Assembly (NCBI GenBank): GCA_032164245.1
Contig: JAVMKO010000139.1
Span: 100,974 to 164,973 of the forward strand
Direction: 5' to 3'
DNA: 64,000 nt
Origin: Sternotherus odoratus
Taxonomy: Eukaryota; Chordata; Testudines; Kinosternidae
Position 1 is the stretch's first letter, and every line of letters starts with the position of its first letter. The translations under genes were made by a program, and so were the position numbers. Positions 12,190 to 24,664 of the stretch are shown here, piece by piece. The notes beneath the pieces were generated by a model that made no database searches, had not been told where the DNA came from, and saw only the letters and a program-made list of their open reading frames with translations.

Positions 12190-12680
12190 TCAGTAACATT
12201 CACTCCTGGGGCGGGGGGGATTCTGCACTGATGCAGGGGCTCAGAATTCATATGGCCTGGACCCCATCAAGATCCCTCCATCCCCCCCAGCACCCGGACC
12301 CTCCCTTGCCAAGCCCCATCTCCCCATACCGATCCCTCCCCCAATCCCAACCACCATCACCTGGCTGCCCCTGCAGTCCCATTGCCCCTGCACCCGGAAC
12401 CACCCAATGCATCCACATCTTTCCTTGAGCTACCTGCACCCAGATTGCCCTATAGTACACAGAAAGCTCTTATTCCACACCTGGATTCCCCCCACACTAG
12501 GATAATGCTGGGCTGAGCCTGCCTACCCACACCTGGGCAGGGCCCCCGGGTGTTTCTGGGGCAGGCCCAACCCTTGCACTGTCAGGGTCAGGTACAGCCT
12601 GACTGCTGAACCCCTGTACTGGGGGAGGTGGGGACTTCAGGGTGATCTCCCTCCTCAATGCAGCCAATGGCCTGTGTGCC
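12190..12680. repeat. GC-rich unclassified repeat sequence beside the right inverted-repeat arm
   Basis: A C-rich tract inside the AT-rich block begins near tcctggggcggggggattctgc, related in reverse orientation to gaatgccccccaggagt near 8,860. It is probably a transposon-derived insert, without identifiable ends or coding capacity. Confidence 0.4.
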
Positions 12681-12985
12681 CCTGTGCAGTTGCATTTAGC
12701 TGCTTTGATTATAAAATACTATAGATCCATGAAATACACAGTGAGCTGTCGCATAACTTTTCATTGGTGAAAACAGAGAAGCCAATTTTTCGTTTCTGCA
12801 CATGATGCTCTTTGGCTGCGGCAAAATGATCAGAAGAAACTCCGTGTTAATCTTACTTTGAAAGGAGCTTTCGGGCTTGCAAGTTAATAGATTAATAAAC
12901 TGACTGTAAACAGCTAGAACTGGTGACATTATTATGGGCTGTAGAGGTGCCTCATCGCCACAGCAGGTGGAAACTTGCAAAGCAG
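12681..12985 (-). repeat. Right arm of the ~305-bp inverted repeat
   Basis: Reverse complement of 7,229-7,533. It ends about 50 bp before the TRAF3IP1 CpG island, where composition turns GC-rich. Confidence 0.85.
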
Positions 12986-13029
12986 CCTGGAGTCCTGGGG
13001 GCGGAGTCCTGGGGGATGGAGCAGAGAAC

Positions 13030-13297
13030 TCCATCCTGCGGGGTTCCGAAGGGGGCGGGGCCCCAACAGGGCGGGGCAGGGTGACGTTCCGAAGGGGGCG
13101 GGGCCCCAACAGGCTGTGCAGGGTGACGTTCGGAAGGGGGCGGGGCCCCAACAGGGCGGTGCAGGCCCGTTGCTAGGGCCGCGCTGGGGCCAATAACAGC
13201 GGTCTCGGGCGCGGCGCCTGCGCAGAAGGGGGTGGCGCGGTGCACGCCGGGAGGGGATCAGAGCGCGCGCGGGCCCGGCCGTTGCTGAGGGGCCGCC
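13030..13297 (+). promoter_or_regulatory. TRAF3IP1 CpG promoter with ~55-bp tandem repeat
   Basis: Three tandem units of ggggccccaacagggcgg with gtgacgttccgaaggggg (CRE-like tgacgt in each) are followed by a CCAAT box (ggccaataac, about 13,189) and an NRF1-like cgcctgcgcag. The start codon follows at 13,298 in a strong context, gccgccatgg. Confidence 0.65.
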
Positions 13298-16200
13298 ATG
13301 GACGCGGCCGGGGGGCGGCGCACGCGGGTGTCGCTGGGGCGCGTGATCCGCAAACCGCCCCTCCCCGAGCGGCTGCTCAGCAACCGCCCGTCCGCTCCCC
13401 GCGCGACGTGATCGGCGAGGTGAGGCGGGGCCGGATCCGCGTCCCCCCGTTGCTCCCCCCCCGCGAGTGTGCGCTGCCCCCCCCCAGCGCCTCGCGCCCG
13501 GGGGGGGGGGGGGGGGTTGGAGGGGAAGGGAGGGTGTTTGGGTGCCCGGGGGAGGAGGGGGGGTTGGAGGGGAAGGGAGGGTGTTTGGGTGCCCGGGGGA
13601 GGGGGTTAGAGGGGAGGGGGGGTTGGGTGCCCGGGGGAGGAGGGGGGGAGGGCTCTGGGGGGCGCTTCTCTGAGGGGCTCTCCAGGTGTTTGGGTGCCCG
13701 GGGGAGGGGGGGGTTAGGGAGGGGGAGAGGGCTCTGGGGGGCGCTTCTCTGAGGGGCTCTCCAGGTGTTTGGGTGCCCGGGGGAGGGGGGGGTTAGGGAG
13801 GGGGGGAGGGCTCTGGGGGGCGCTTCTCTGAGGGGCTCTCCAGGTGTTTGGGTGCCCGGGGGAGGGGGGGGGGTTAGGGAGGGGGGGAGGGCTCTGGGGG
13901 GCGCTTCTCTGAGGTGCTCTCCAGGTGTTTGGGTGCCCGGGGGAGGGGGGGTTGGGGAGTCTCTCCAGAGGCGAGACCTGGCCCCGTCCTCCGCTCCTCG
14001 CGCCAGCCAATGGGAGCTGCGGAGCCGGCGCTCGGGCAGTGTGAGGAGGCGGAGCTGAGGGAGGGACGCGTCACTGCTTCTGGAGATTGCGAGGAGCTGG
14101 GCAGGGAGCCTGCCAGCTCCCCCAGCACCGGCGGGGGTCTCGGGCCCTGTGCTCACCCCCCCAAACACTGTTCCCTCCGCTGTTCCCCACTTCCCAGCAC
14201 CCATGGGTTGCCTCCCCACCAGATCTGGTCGGGGTCTATAGTACAAGAGCAGGGGGTTGGACTGGATGACTTCCTGAGGTCCCTTCCAACCCGGCTAGTC
14301 TATGATTCTACGGACAGGTTACCGGCCCTGTGTTTTTATTTACTGCCTGTGATCTGACCAGAACATTTACTAAAAATACAGGTGACTAAAACGTAGCCTC
14401 ACCTGTGAGCAACTTTCTCCTGGGAACACTTTCACTACTGTGAATTGTGGGCACTCTCCTTAACAGCAACAGGTACACCGATACGTTGCTAGTAATGAAT
14501 GCCTACTATATGATCTTCTGGCAGATTTAATAAAAGGAGGAAAGCACTCCTACAATCTGGAAGATGTTCACAGAGCTTATGTTTTTTAACTTTCCTTGAA
14601 AGAAAAATGGATTACTCACTAGAAAATTTAAAATTCTCCAAACTCATAGTCTGTGCATGCCTATAAAGAAATCAACCACCAACATGTTAGACAGTAACAG
14701 AATAAATCAAGACTGTAGTTAAAGCATATACCCCTGTGGGTGCATGAACTTTAATTTCCTATTAAAATAAAAAAGGTAGGTGTATGTTGCACTGCAGAGA
14801 TGTAATAATTGACAAGTTTTTATTGCAATATGGAAGATCTATAAAACTGCCTCAAAAACAGTTCAGCATAAAGTAGCATCTCTCCAAATGGTTGCAGGGA
14901 GCTCATAAAAGGTTTATTTATTTCAGAAGCTTTCCTGTAATTTTTAGTAATGTACTTCGTTTCCTTTGTTTTTAAGGTAATTAGAGTGACTGGTTTTATG
15001 AATGGGCTTTACACAGATTTTGAGATGAAATCTGATAATGTTAAGGTGAGTATGAAATTTCCTTATTTCATGTTGGAATTTTTTATAACTTGCCACCAGG
15101 TACTGTCTTTTATTCATGTGTCACTGAATTGTATTTACTATGACAAGCCTACACTCTTCTAAAGCTAATGTTGTCAAGGACTAGTCTCAAATACTGCCTT
15201 TTTTAAAGTGTTGTGATGGTGTTTGTATTTTGGTAGTGCCCAGTCACTGATAAACTCTGCTATGCCAGGCAGATTATTTGAAAGATACTTATATTTTTAA
15301 TTAATCTGTTTAATGTGTAGCTCAAGAACATAGAACTCAGTGTCCGCACATCTAATAACATACATGAGATGATCAATATTTACAGTGTTGCTATAGCTAT
15401 GTTGGTTCCAGGATGAGAGACAAAATGGGCGAGGTAGTATCTTTTATTCGACCAACTTCTGTTGGTAGAAGGCACAAGCTTTTGAGCTTCCTCAGGTCAG
15501 GAGAAGGTAACTAGAGTATCCAGGCTACACCGTCCTCTTCATTTCCTACAATATATGTGAACCTTTTATGCTTAATAATTTGCACTACTGAGTTAGCTGT
15601 GACACTCTGGTTACCTTCTCCAGACCTGAGGAAGGGCTCTCTGAAGCTCAAAAGCTTCTCCCCTCCACCAAGTGAAGTTGGTCTAATTTATTATTTCACC
15701 CACCTTTTCTCTCTCAATTTTTTTTTGGAGTTTTAAAAACATTGGAACTTCATATTTTAATTTTGGATTACGATAACTATCTTATCAAAATGCTTTTTTC
15801 TAAAATGAAAATGCTTTGTAATAAGGGATAATTTCATATAGAAAAGTTTCTGTAAATATGCTACAAATCAGAGTTTAAATAGACTTTTAACAATGTATAA
15901 CATTATTTTTTCCCCCAGGATAAAGATGCCAAAATCCGCTTTCTCCAAAAGGCTATTGATGTTGTCATAATGGTAATAGGGGAGCCATTGTCAGTGAAGC
16001 CGGCGCGAATTGTAGCTGGACATGAACCAGAAAAAACTAATGAGTTTCTCCAAGCAATTGGAAAATGTTGTCTCCATAAGGTATGATCATATTGTCAGTG
16101 GTTTACATGACTTATTCCCAACCTTTTCAGTCCTGCGGGTATTGGTTAAACAGAACCAATATGTGATTCATCGACTTCAAGACCAGAAGGGGCCACAACC

Positions 16201-19200
16201 CTCCATTCTTCGCCTACCAGACTGTGGCGGGGAGCTCAAGGCTTTGCCCTATGGTGGGGCTGGGGCTTCTGTCAGAGACAACTGGTGCCTGCTGAGAGGG
16301 GGGGCAAACAATTTCCATATTTGCCCCCTCTCCCCAACAGCTTGAGTAATACCCCCAGGCACACCTCCTGTCTTCCCCTCCTTGGAGTGGCTCTCCCTGC
16401 AGCTCTCACCTGCTGGCGGCTGCCTCTACCCAAGGCTCAGCTCCCAGCTTGCTGGCTCCAGCAGCTACCGTGTAGGTACCAGCAGCACCATGTGACTGAG
16501 TGGGGCAGCAACCCCTGACAAAAATTAGGGGGAGGATGTGACCCCATGTGTCCCCTTCCCACATTGCCTCTGGCTTCTGCCCAATGGGTTGGTCTCAGGG
16601 CTTCAGTCCCATGGGGTATACGTGCCATGGCTCAGGGCTTCAGCGGGAGTGGGGCAGTCGCCTTCTGTGGGGCTGAACCTCCGAGACCCCTCTCTCCGCA
16701 GGGCTGAACCACTGAGGTTTGGGCAGGTGCCTCCCACAAGGCTGAAGCCCTGAGACCCCCTTCCCTGCAGGGCTGAAGCCCCAAGCCCCAGCAGGTGCAT
16801 CCCATGGGGCTGAAGCCCTGAGCCCCAGCAGGCACTTGAACTTCTGAAGATTGTCATATGTGGGTTGGAAGCTCCATAAGTTTAACTACCCAGATCTAGT
16901 CTGACTCCTACACAGCATAGGCCATGGAACCTCACCTACTAACTTCTGTAAAAGGCACTTAACTTCTGGCTGAGTTACTGACATCCTCAAATCATGGTTT
17001 AAAAACTTAAAAATACAGAGAATCCACCATTTACTCTAATTCAAACCAGCCAGTGAGCCTGCAGAGGGTGGCCAAAAAACCCTGGGTCTCTGCCCTGGGA
17101 CAAAATTCATTCCCAACCCCAAATATGGCGATCAGTTAGTCACTGAGCATGTTGGCGAGACTCAACAACCAGACTCCTGGAAAGAATTATCTGTAGCAAC
17201 TCAGAATCCTCCCTATCTAGTGTTCCATTTATGGAGATAAATGCTAATAGCAGTCGTGGATGGGCTTGATGCCATTGTAGGCAATCAGACCATCTCCTCT
17301 GTAACTACCAAGCTCTGTCTTGAAACAAATTGTTTTTTGCTCCCCACTATTTCCCTTGGAAGGCTGTTCCAGAATTTCACTCCCGATGGTTAGAACCTTT
17401 GTGTAATTTCAAGCCTAAACTTCGCCAATTTATATCGATTTGTTTTTACCTCAGCATTGTCCCTTAATTTAAATAACTCCTCTCCCTCCCTAGTATTTAT
17501 TCCTCTGATTTATTTAGAGAGCAGTCATATTTCCCCGCAGCCTTCGTTCGGTTATGGTAAACCAGTCCAAGGTCCTTAAGTCTCCTCTTGTAAGGTAGGT
17601 TTTCCATTCCAGAATTCCACACTGTTCCAAAAGAAGTCTCACCAATGCCCAGTGTCATGGCAATGACACTTCTTTATCTCTAGGTCAAGTGCATCCTAGG
17701 ATTGCATTAGACTTTTTCACAGCTGCGTCATATTGGTGGCTCATAGTTATCCTGTAATTGACTAATATACCTCCGTCTTTCTCCTCTTCTGTTGAGAACC
17801 AGAATTTTTGCTCTAAGCTGTGGATTTATTAGTCTCTAAGCGCATGACCTTTCACTTTGCACTATTCAATTTCATCCCATTTCTATTACTCCCAGTTTTC
17901 AAGGTCATCCAGATTTTCTTTTTTTGATATTCCAGTCCTCCTCTTTATTGGCCATACCTCCCAACTTCGTGTCATCTGCAAATTTCATTAGCACACTCCT
18001 ACTTGTGCCAAGGTCATTAATAAAATGTTAAATAAGATTGGTCCCCAGACTGATCCCTGAGGAACTCTACTAGTAATCTCCCTCCAGTTTAACAGTTTAT
18101 CTTTCAGGATGACTGGTTATAGTCTCCTATTAATCAGTTTGATTCCTGTATTAATCCCCATTTTCTCTAATTAAACTAATTTCTCATGTGCAACTGTATC
18201 AATATCTTACTGAAATTCAGGTAGATGAGATCTACTGCATTATTTTTGTCTAGAGAATCAGTTATCTTCACCAAGAAAGAGTTCAGGTTGGCCTGGCGTG
18301 TTCAACCTTTTGTAAAACCATGTTGTATATTATCTCAGTTACCACTTACCTGTGTGCCCTTAACTGCTTTCTCTTTCAAAATTTGTTCCAAGATCTTGCA
18401 TACAATTTAGGTCCAACTAATGGTTTGTCATTTCCTGGATTACCTTTTCCGACTTTCTTAAGTATAGGTACTATATTAGCAATTCTTCAGTCGTAGCGTA
18501 GGACTCCCGAGTTTATGGATTCATTAAAAACCCTTGCTATTGGGCTTGCAATTTCACGTGCCAGTTCCTTTAAAAATCTTCGATGGAGATTATCCAGGCC
18601 CCATGGATTTGGTCCTGCTAAGATGTTTCAATTTAACTTTCACCTAGGAAATGGTGATTTCTACTTCCATATCCTCATTTCCAGTACTGATCCTGCCACT
18701 CTCCCCAAGCTCCTCATTGGTCCTATCAAAAACTGAGGCAATGTATTCGTTTGTGTTAGGCCTTTCCTAGATTGGCTGTAATCTCCACCCCATCCTCAGT
18801 GTTAAGAAATCACACTTCTTTCCTTGTTTTCTTTGTATTTATAAGAAAATATAAATATTTTTCTTAAATATTTAATTTTTAAATTAAATTTAAAATTTAA
18901 ATAAATAATTTAAAGATTATTTAATATTGTAATATTAAATCTTTTACTATTGGTTTTAATTTCCCTTTCAAGTTCCGACTCTGCTTGGCTTTTGGCAATT
19001 CTTACTTTTTCTCCTACACGTTCTGACTTCCAAGAGGAATCTTTCCTTGCGGATCCATCCTTTCTATTCCGCATAGGCAGGCTGTCTGCTTAATAACTGG
19101 TTTGAGATGCTGGTCCATCCAGTTTGGTCTGCATAGTTCCCTCAACTTTGAGTTAAAGTGCTTCCCAACCTCTTCTATATTCAAATCCTTGGGTTAGTCA

Positions 19201-22200
19201 CTGTAGTCCTCTTCTACAACTAAGTCCCTTAATCTTTTTTTTAGTTTGCCCTTTTGAGATCAAGGACCCTAGTAGTTTATCCTTCTATTTACTTTAAACT
19301 GAATCATAGATATGACAAACTATATGGAAACTCATCCACCATTTGTGTTTACTCAATATATGAATTGTATTGTTGTGTTAACTGCAGTATAACATAACTA
19401 AAAATACAGATGGCCTGATCTTTAACTGATGTAAAGCAGTGTAACTCCATGGAAATCAGTGGAACTGTTTACATAAATTGAGGATCTGTCCCATAAACTT
19501 TGCCAGTATCACCACCATATTAGGTGAACATGGAATACTCTTTGGTTTAATTACAACAGAATCCACAAGCATTTTCTTAGTAGGAATTTCCAGATTTTCA
19601 GTGTACTTGAATATTGGACCATTTATGCACCTAAATGAGTTGATGAGAATATATATAGGTACTTATTTTTCAAAGTTTTAAAATCACAAATGGAGGTTCT
19701 TACTGTAAAGAAGCCACTCTTTCCTCCAAGTGTACAAAAAAGTGGCCGTGGAGACGTTAGATCCCTTGTCTTAGTAACCTTGGAAACTCATCGGTTTTAA
19801 AACAGCTGTTGCCTTTCATATTGCCTGTTGTATTCCTGTTTTTTGCTTATAGTCACTGTGGAGCTTTTGAAATAAGACTAATCTTAAGCGCTTTATCTAC
19901 TGATGCCCTCCTTGATCATAGCTTCTGTCTGATCAGTGATCTGAACAAGAACAGATGTACCGGCTTTATTCTCTTGAAGAGTCCTTCCCTTTCATAAAAG
20001 AAAATACTGTATTAATGGTCAAAAAAACTTGGGGTAATGATAGTGAAGTATTTAAGGACATTATTATAAAATACTGTAGTGCTTAAGGATTTGTGGCAAA
20101 GCTTTGGCCTTGTCCCTGTGGGTACTGCACTTCCAGGCGGTTTGTGCTAGCCTTAGAGGCTCACTGTGATTAGTTAGGGGAGGTAGAAACGGGGGGGGGG
20201 GGGGGGGGGGGGGGGGGAGCCTGGGCCCACCCTCTACTCCAGGCTCCAGCCCAGGGACCCGAATAGTATCAGCTAATATGGCTGACCTCTTAGGCACCAA
20301 ACACAATACAATTCCCTGGGTTACTTCCCCATAGCAGTCCCCCCGCTTCTTCAAACTTCTCTTCACCTTTACCTCAAGTCTCCTTCCGTGCGTATATGTT
20401 GTCTACCACTCATCTACCACTCAATCTCGCCAACAGCACAACCTCCTCTCTCCGCTCCTGACATCCACACCCACCTGACTAACTAGGAGGGTTTCTAACT
20501 GGTTTCAGCCAGTCCCTGATTGGCTTCAGGTGTCCCAATCAGGCTAGCTATTTCTACTGCCTTCTAGAATCTTCTTAATTGGCCCCAGGTGTCTTGATTG
20601 GCCTGGAGTTGTACTGTAAAGTTGTACTGTAGCCTATGTTCTAATCTCTTTTCTTTATTAAATCTTGTTAGTTATAAAAAGCGTTTGGTTTATTTCCCTT
20701 AAGGGTTTCTCTGCTTCCAGACAGGGAAGAGAGGAGGGAGGGGAGTAGGTAAAAGGACCAGCTCAGGGTAGGAGTTGAGAAGCGGAGTGTGTCTCTACCT
20801 TCAGCCGAGAAGGGGGAGGGGGGAGGGGAAACAGCATCCAAGTGTCTGGCTGTCAGGGAGGGAGACAGAGTTAGGATTTTGGGGAGTCTGAGTACCCCAC
20901 TCCAGGGCCTTGGAGATTTACTCAGATGGTGACAGCCGGGGGTCCCCAAGTTCCCAGCTGGGAAAGTGTGGGAGTCTGGGGGTGTAGAGAATTAACTTAA
21001 GCTGGGGAGCAGTTAAAGTTAGTTGGTCTGGCATTCAAGAGTCCCCTTCTCTGTACTCAAGAGCTCAGAAACTGGGTAGCACACTCCTACAACCTCTAAG
21101 AAGGAGATTCCACCACCTCCCTAGGGAACCCATTCCAGTGCTTCACCACCCTCCTAGTGAAATAGTGTTTCCTAATATCCAACCTAAACCTCCCCCACTG
21201 CAACTTGAGACCATTACTCCTTGTTCTGTCATCTGCTACCACTGAGAACAGTCTAGATCCATCTTCTTTGGAACCCCCTTTCCGGTAGTTGAAAGCAACT
21301 ATTGAATCCCCCTCATTCTTCTCTTTTGCAGACTAAACAATCCCAGTTTTCTCAGCCTCTCCTTATAAGTCATGTGCTTCAGCCCCATAATCATTTTTGT
21401 TGCCCTCCTCTGGACTCTTTCCAATTTTTCCACATCCTTCTTCTAGTGTGGGGCCCCAAACTGGACAGAGTACTCCAGATGAGGCCTCATCAATGCCGAA
21501 TAGAGGGGAATGATCTCGTCCCTTGATCTGCTGGCAATGCCCCTATGTATACAACCCAAAATACCTGTTTCCTTCTTGGAGGATTCTGTTATTCTGGTAA
21601 TCTCAGTGTATAGACTCCGATCTTGGTATAATAGAATTCATGGTCATTGTTGTGCAGAAACTAAGACCTGACTTTAACTGCCTCCCAAGTGGACTGGTAA
21701 AAATTATTTGCTTAGTAGTTTTTCAAAGCTGAATCAAATTGAACTGGACACTTGAGGGCTTCTTCTAACAGGGTCGCGAAATTCTGTTGGAAGTGCTCCT
21801 CAGCATAGGTTTCCTAACATTTTTTAGAAAATGCATCTTTTATTTTAAAGTTTGTTGGTTAAAATGGAGCCGTATCTAAATGCAGCATTGTAGGGTTTGG
21901 AATGTTTAGTGTAGCAGTCATAATATGGTCGATACATTCAAAATAAACCACATTACTATGTGTTATTACCTTACCTGTAATAATAATGAGAATCATTAGC
22001 ATTGGAAATATGTAATATTAATAGAAAAATATCACAACGTACATGGATAGCTTTGATGGATACAGTCAAATTATTGAAAGGAGGCACAAGAAAGCAGTTG
22101 GCTTCAATTGGTGTATTGTCTTTGAATGAAAGGAGTAGCATAGAACATGTACAATTTTATAAGAATCATCCTGGGAACTTCAGAATTAAAAATGCAGATT

Positions 22201-22962
22201 GTATTTAATAAAGTAAATGAGCTAATTTTCATTGGATTTAATCTTATCTACAGTTGTCCAGTGATGAAGCTGTGAAGAGGGTGCTTGCTGGGGAGAAAGC
22301 AGATAGCAAAGGAAAGCATCCATCTATGTCTAAATTTCAAGATAAAGAAAACAGAGGAGCCAGGGAAGAAGAACAACAAAGCCGTAAAGATAAAGAGGTG
22401 GGCTTTGCTGCATTTTTTGGGGAGAAATAGACTACAACTAGAAATGTTTGTGTGTGAAAAATACTGTGTAATGGAACTGGCTTATGCTATAGTTTTAATA
22501 ATACTTTCTACTCTATTTTTAGGGTAGAGGGGACAATGAAATGAAAAAATAGAAGTACAAGCCGAGACCGAAAACCTGGAGAAGAGCTGAAAGAAGAAGA
22601 GAAGCAGCAGAGACAAGCATAAAGATAATGAGGACAGGCACAAAGACCTTGAAGGGGACAATATTAGAGAAGGTGAAAAACATGAAAGAGAGAAAAGCAA
22701 GAACAGAACATCCAACCAAGGAAGAGAAACAGAAAAAAGCAGAGAAAAAGATAAAGGAGATATGGAACGAGAAAAAGATCTAGGATGGGAGAAGGAAAGA
22801 AAAAATGAAGGAGGAAAAGAAAAGGAAAAAATGAAAGAAAGGGACAAGTACCATGAAAAAGACAGGGATAGGGGAAAAGACAGAGAGAGGGACAAACGAA
22901 GGGAACGAGACAAAGTTGGGGAACGCTCGAAAGACCAAGGAACGGGTAAAGCAGAAAAAAAG
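13298..22962 (+). CDS. TRAF3IP1: TRAF3IP1 (IFT54/MIP-T3), first five recognised coding exons only, with three frameshifts
   Basis: IFT54 is an IFT-B ciliary transport subunit with an N-terminal microtubule/tubulin-binding CH-like domain and a Lys/Glu/Arg-rich middle. Exon 1 (13298-13419) reads [20 protein letters not shown], and one lost base near 13,391 shifts the last ten codons (RDVIGE). Exon 2 (14977-15045) gives [14 protein letters not shown]. Exon 3 (15919-16080) gives [16 protein letters not shown] to IGKCCLHK. Exon 4 (22254-22397) gives [16 protein letters not shown]. Exon 5 (22523-22962) is the charged linker (RSTSRDRK, then [16 protein letters not shown]) with one extra base near 22,550 and one near 22,620. 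Splice sites are GT-AG and exons 2-4 are phase 0. The C-terminal coiled-coil exons are not in the window. Intron 3 is expanded by CR1 and LTR insertions. It is a partial, probably nonfunctional copy unless the indels are sequencing errors. Confidence 0.88.
13495..13965 (+). repeat. G-rich minisatellite in TRAF3IP1 intron 1
   Basis: Two or three ~40-bp units with gtgtttgggtgcccggggga are followed by about four ~78-bp units carrying gggcgcttctctgaggggct and the same core. Open proline-rich frames on the minus strand come from the repeat. Confidence 0.88.
14222..14312 (+). mobile_element. CR1 LINE 3' end fragment, sense
   Basis: It contains gggggttggactggatgact, tcctgaggtcccttccaa and the terminal tctatgattcta, the conserved 3' end of amniote CR1 elements. 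5' truncation to about 90 bp is typical. Confidence 0.85.
15385..15720. repeat. Two halves of an interspersed repeat in inverted orientation
   Basis: 15,385-15,515 holds a block with aaaatgggcgaggtagtatc, gaccaacttctgttggtag and cttttgagcttcctcagg. 15,600-15,720 holds much of it in reverse complement (gacctgaggaagggctct, gaagctcaaaagcttctcc). The internal family is common in reptile DNA; I do not assign a class. Confidence 0.65.
16590..16835. repeat. Degenerate ~35-45-bp tandem repeat
   Basis: Related units around gggctgaagccctgagaccc and agggcttcag recur five to six times in a GC-richer patch (16,200-16,840) downstream of TRAF3IP1 exon 3. It is probably the interior of an old DNA transposon; ends were not identified. 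Confidence 0.55.
16870..19290 (-). mobile_element. CR1-type LINE, antisense, degenerate
   Basis: Long stretches match the reverse complement of CR1 reverse-transcriptase region sequence as seen in turtle and crocodilian genomes, for example ttgcactattcaatttcatccc, here clipped, agattggtccccagactgat and aaaccatgttgtatattatc. No long frame survives on the minus strand. An AT-rich patch at 18,840-18,945 interrupts it. The element sits in TRAF3IP1 intron 3. Confidence 0.82.
20090..20960. mobile_element. LTR-retrotransposon-like sequence
   Basis: A block with cctgggcccaccctctactc, a ttaaatcttgttag polyadenylation-like tract (attaaa near 20,660) and a downstream ggtgacagccggggg string looks like an LTR and its leader. 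No gag or pol frame is present, so a solo or truncated copy is likely. It contains a 28-base G run at about 20,191-20,218. Confidence 0.55.
21080..21600 (-). mobile_element. CR1 LINE 3' portion, antisense
   Basis: The reverse complement carries typical CR1 3' sequence, seen on the plus strand as ccctagggaacccattccag, gttgccctcctctggactc and ccaaactggacagagtactc. A second CR1 insertion in TRAF3IP1 intron 3. Confidence 0.88.
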
Positions 22963-23369
22963 GTAAAACACTCTTTGGAAAAAAGGTCCCTTACTAATGT
23001 GTGCTCTCAGCCCTGTGGTATTGATGTTGAGTCTGTCTCTTTATATCACGTTTGCACATATCTTCATTTACAGGAGATAATGCTGCCCTCTTATTTACAA
23101 TGTCACCAGAAGGTGAAAACAGGCATTTGCATGGCACTTTTGTTGCTGGCATTGCAAGGTATTTAGGTGCCAGATATGCTAAACATTCGTATGCCCTTTC
23201 ATGCTTCAGTCACCATTCCAGAGGATGTGCTTCCATGCCGGTGAAGCTTGTTTTTAAAAAAATGCATTAATTAAATTTGTGATACAATTCTCCCCCAAGG
23301 AGTTCAATGTCCCCTGCTCTGTTTTACTCGCATTCTGCAATATATTTCATGTTATAGCAGTCTCAAATG

Positions 23370-23614
23370 ATGACTCAGCACGTGGTGTTCATATTAAGAA
23401 CACTTTCACAAAACACAAAGAAGGTATCAGTGTGAGATTTCTAAAGATAGCTACAGCACTTGACCCAGGGTTTAGGAATCTGAAGTGCCGTCCAAAATCT
23501 GAGAGGCATGAGGGGTGGCGCATGCTCTCCGAAGTCTTAAAAGAGCAATACCCTGATGCGGAAACTACAGAACCCAAACCACCAAAAAAGAAAGCTGCTT
23601 TGGATTGTTATTGA
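23370..23614 (+). pseudogene. hAT-family transposase C-terminal fragment
   Basis: An open stretch ends at a TGA (within 23,612-23,614 region) and reads FLKIATALDPGFRNLKC, KSERHEGWRMLSEVLKEQ and EPKPPKKKAALDCY. The 'ATALDPRFK.L' motif and following lysine-rich tail are typical of ZBED/hAT-Ac transposases, where it precedes the C-terminal dimerisation region. No N-terminal BED finger or catalytic DDE region is seen. It is a relic lying where the later TRAF3IP1 exons would be expected. Confidence 0.7.
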
Positions 23615-24296
23615 GCAGAGCCCATCATCAGCATGGATGCTTGTCCCCTAGAATGGTGACTGTAGAATGAAGGGACATATGAATCTTTACTGCATCTGGC
23701 ATGTAAATATCTTGCAACACGGGCTACAACAGTGCCATGTTCTCACTTACAGGTGTCATTGTAAACAAGTAGCTTGCAGCATTTTCTTCTGCAAATGTAA
23801 ACAAACTTCTTTGAGCAATTGACTAAACAAGAAGTAGGACTGAGTGCACTTGTAGGCTCTGAAGTTTTACATTGTTTTATTTTTGAATGCAGTTTTTTGG
23901 TACACAATTCTACATTTGTGAGTTTAACTTTCGTGATTAAGAGATTGCACTACAGGACTTGTATAGTAGTATGCATATCTAATGCACTTACTAACTAGAG
24001 GTGGTAGGTTGCTCAGTAATGAAGAACCTTGAAAGATAAACAAGATAGGTTACCATTTGGCAAAGTACAGGACAGTTGTTCCTATGCATAGCTAGAGTTA
24101 ACTAAAAAGACGAACATCTTCACTTAAACATGGTCTGAGGAGATAAAGAGAAATTCTTAGAAGGAGAACGGGGCAACAGAGATGGAGAGTTGGTATCAGG
24201 CTCAAGTCTGCTCTGGTCTGTAGGGATTCAAAGGGATCCCCATCCAATAAGTTAAATTGCCTATTCATAGGAATGGACTGGTGGTCTCAGTCTATT
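23615..24296. other. Intergenic, nothing recognised
   Basis: Moderately AT-rich sequence between the hAT relic and the CNTROB-derived cluster. No exon, repeat family or RNA gene seen. Confidence 0.5.
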
Positions 24297-24664
24297 GCCA
24301 CAACTGATAACTTGGACAGTCACAGGACAGAGGGCAGAGGGAAATCAAGGACAGATTGAGCGCTAATGGCGGTGGGAGGGGGGAGCAGGGGGCAGTCGCC
24401 GTGGCGAGGCCGTGGGTGGTCTTTGGGGCAGGCCGGAGGACGGGCAGGCAGCAGGGGGGCCGCACCTGCGGGAGACGGGGAGAGGGTGCGCGCCCGGCCC
24501 CCTGCCCCATAGCAATCCCAGAGCCCACCAAGCACAGAGCCCAGCCCCACAGCACCCACTCAGTCCAGCCCCCCATGGTGCCCAACACTGACAGCGCCCT
24601 GCCCCCTCACCGTCCCCCCCCCCACACCCAGAGCCCCATGGCGCCCGGCAGACTCACCTCCCTC

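Larger units (their letters stand above)
4498..12930. other. AT-rich block inserted after TRAPPC1 exon 3; no gene recognised
   Basis: Base composition drops sharply from GC-rich to AT-rich at about 4,500 and rises again at about 12,950. Apart from the repeats listed separately, I see no coding exon in 4,498-5,062, 5,683-7,228, 7,534-8,870 or 8,990-12,190. Short open frames there are consistent with chance in AT-rich DNA. Confidence 0.7.

Noticed and set aside
22482..22913. Ser/Phe/Leu-rich 143-residue minus-strand frame resembling a membrane protein
   Set aside because: It is the antisense of the Lys/Glu/Arg-rich TRAF3IP1 exon 5; AAR/GAR-rich codons read as TTY/CTY in reverse.
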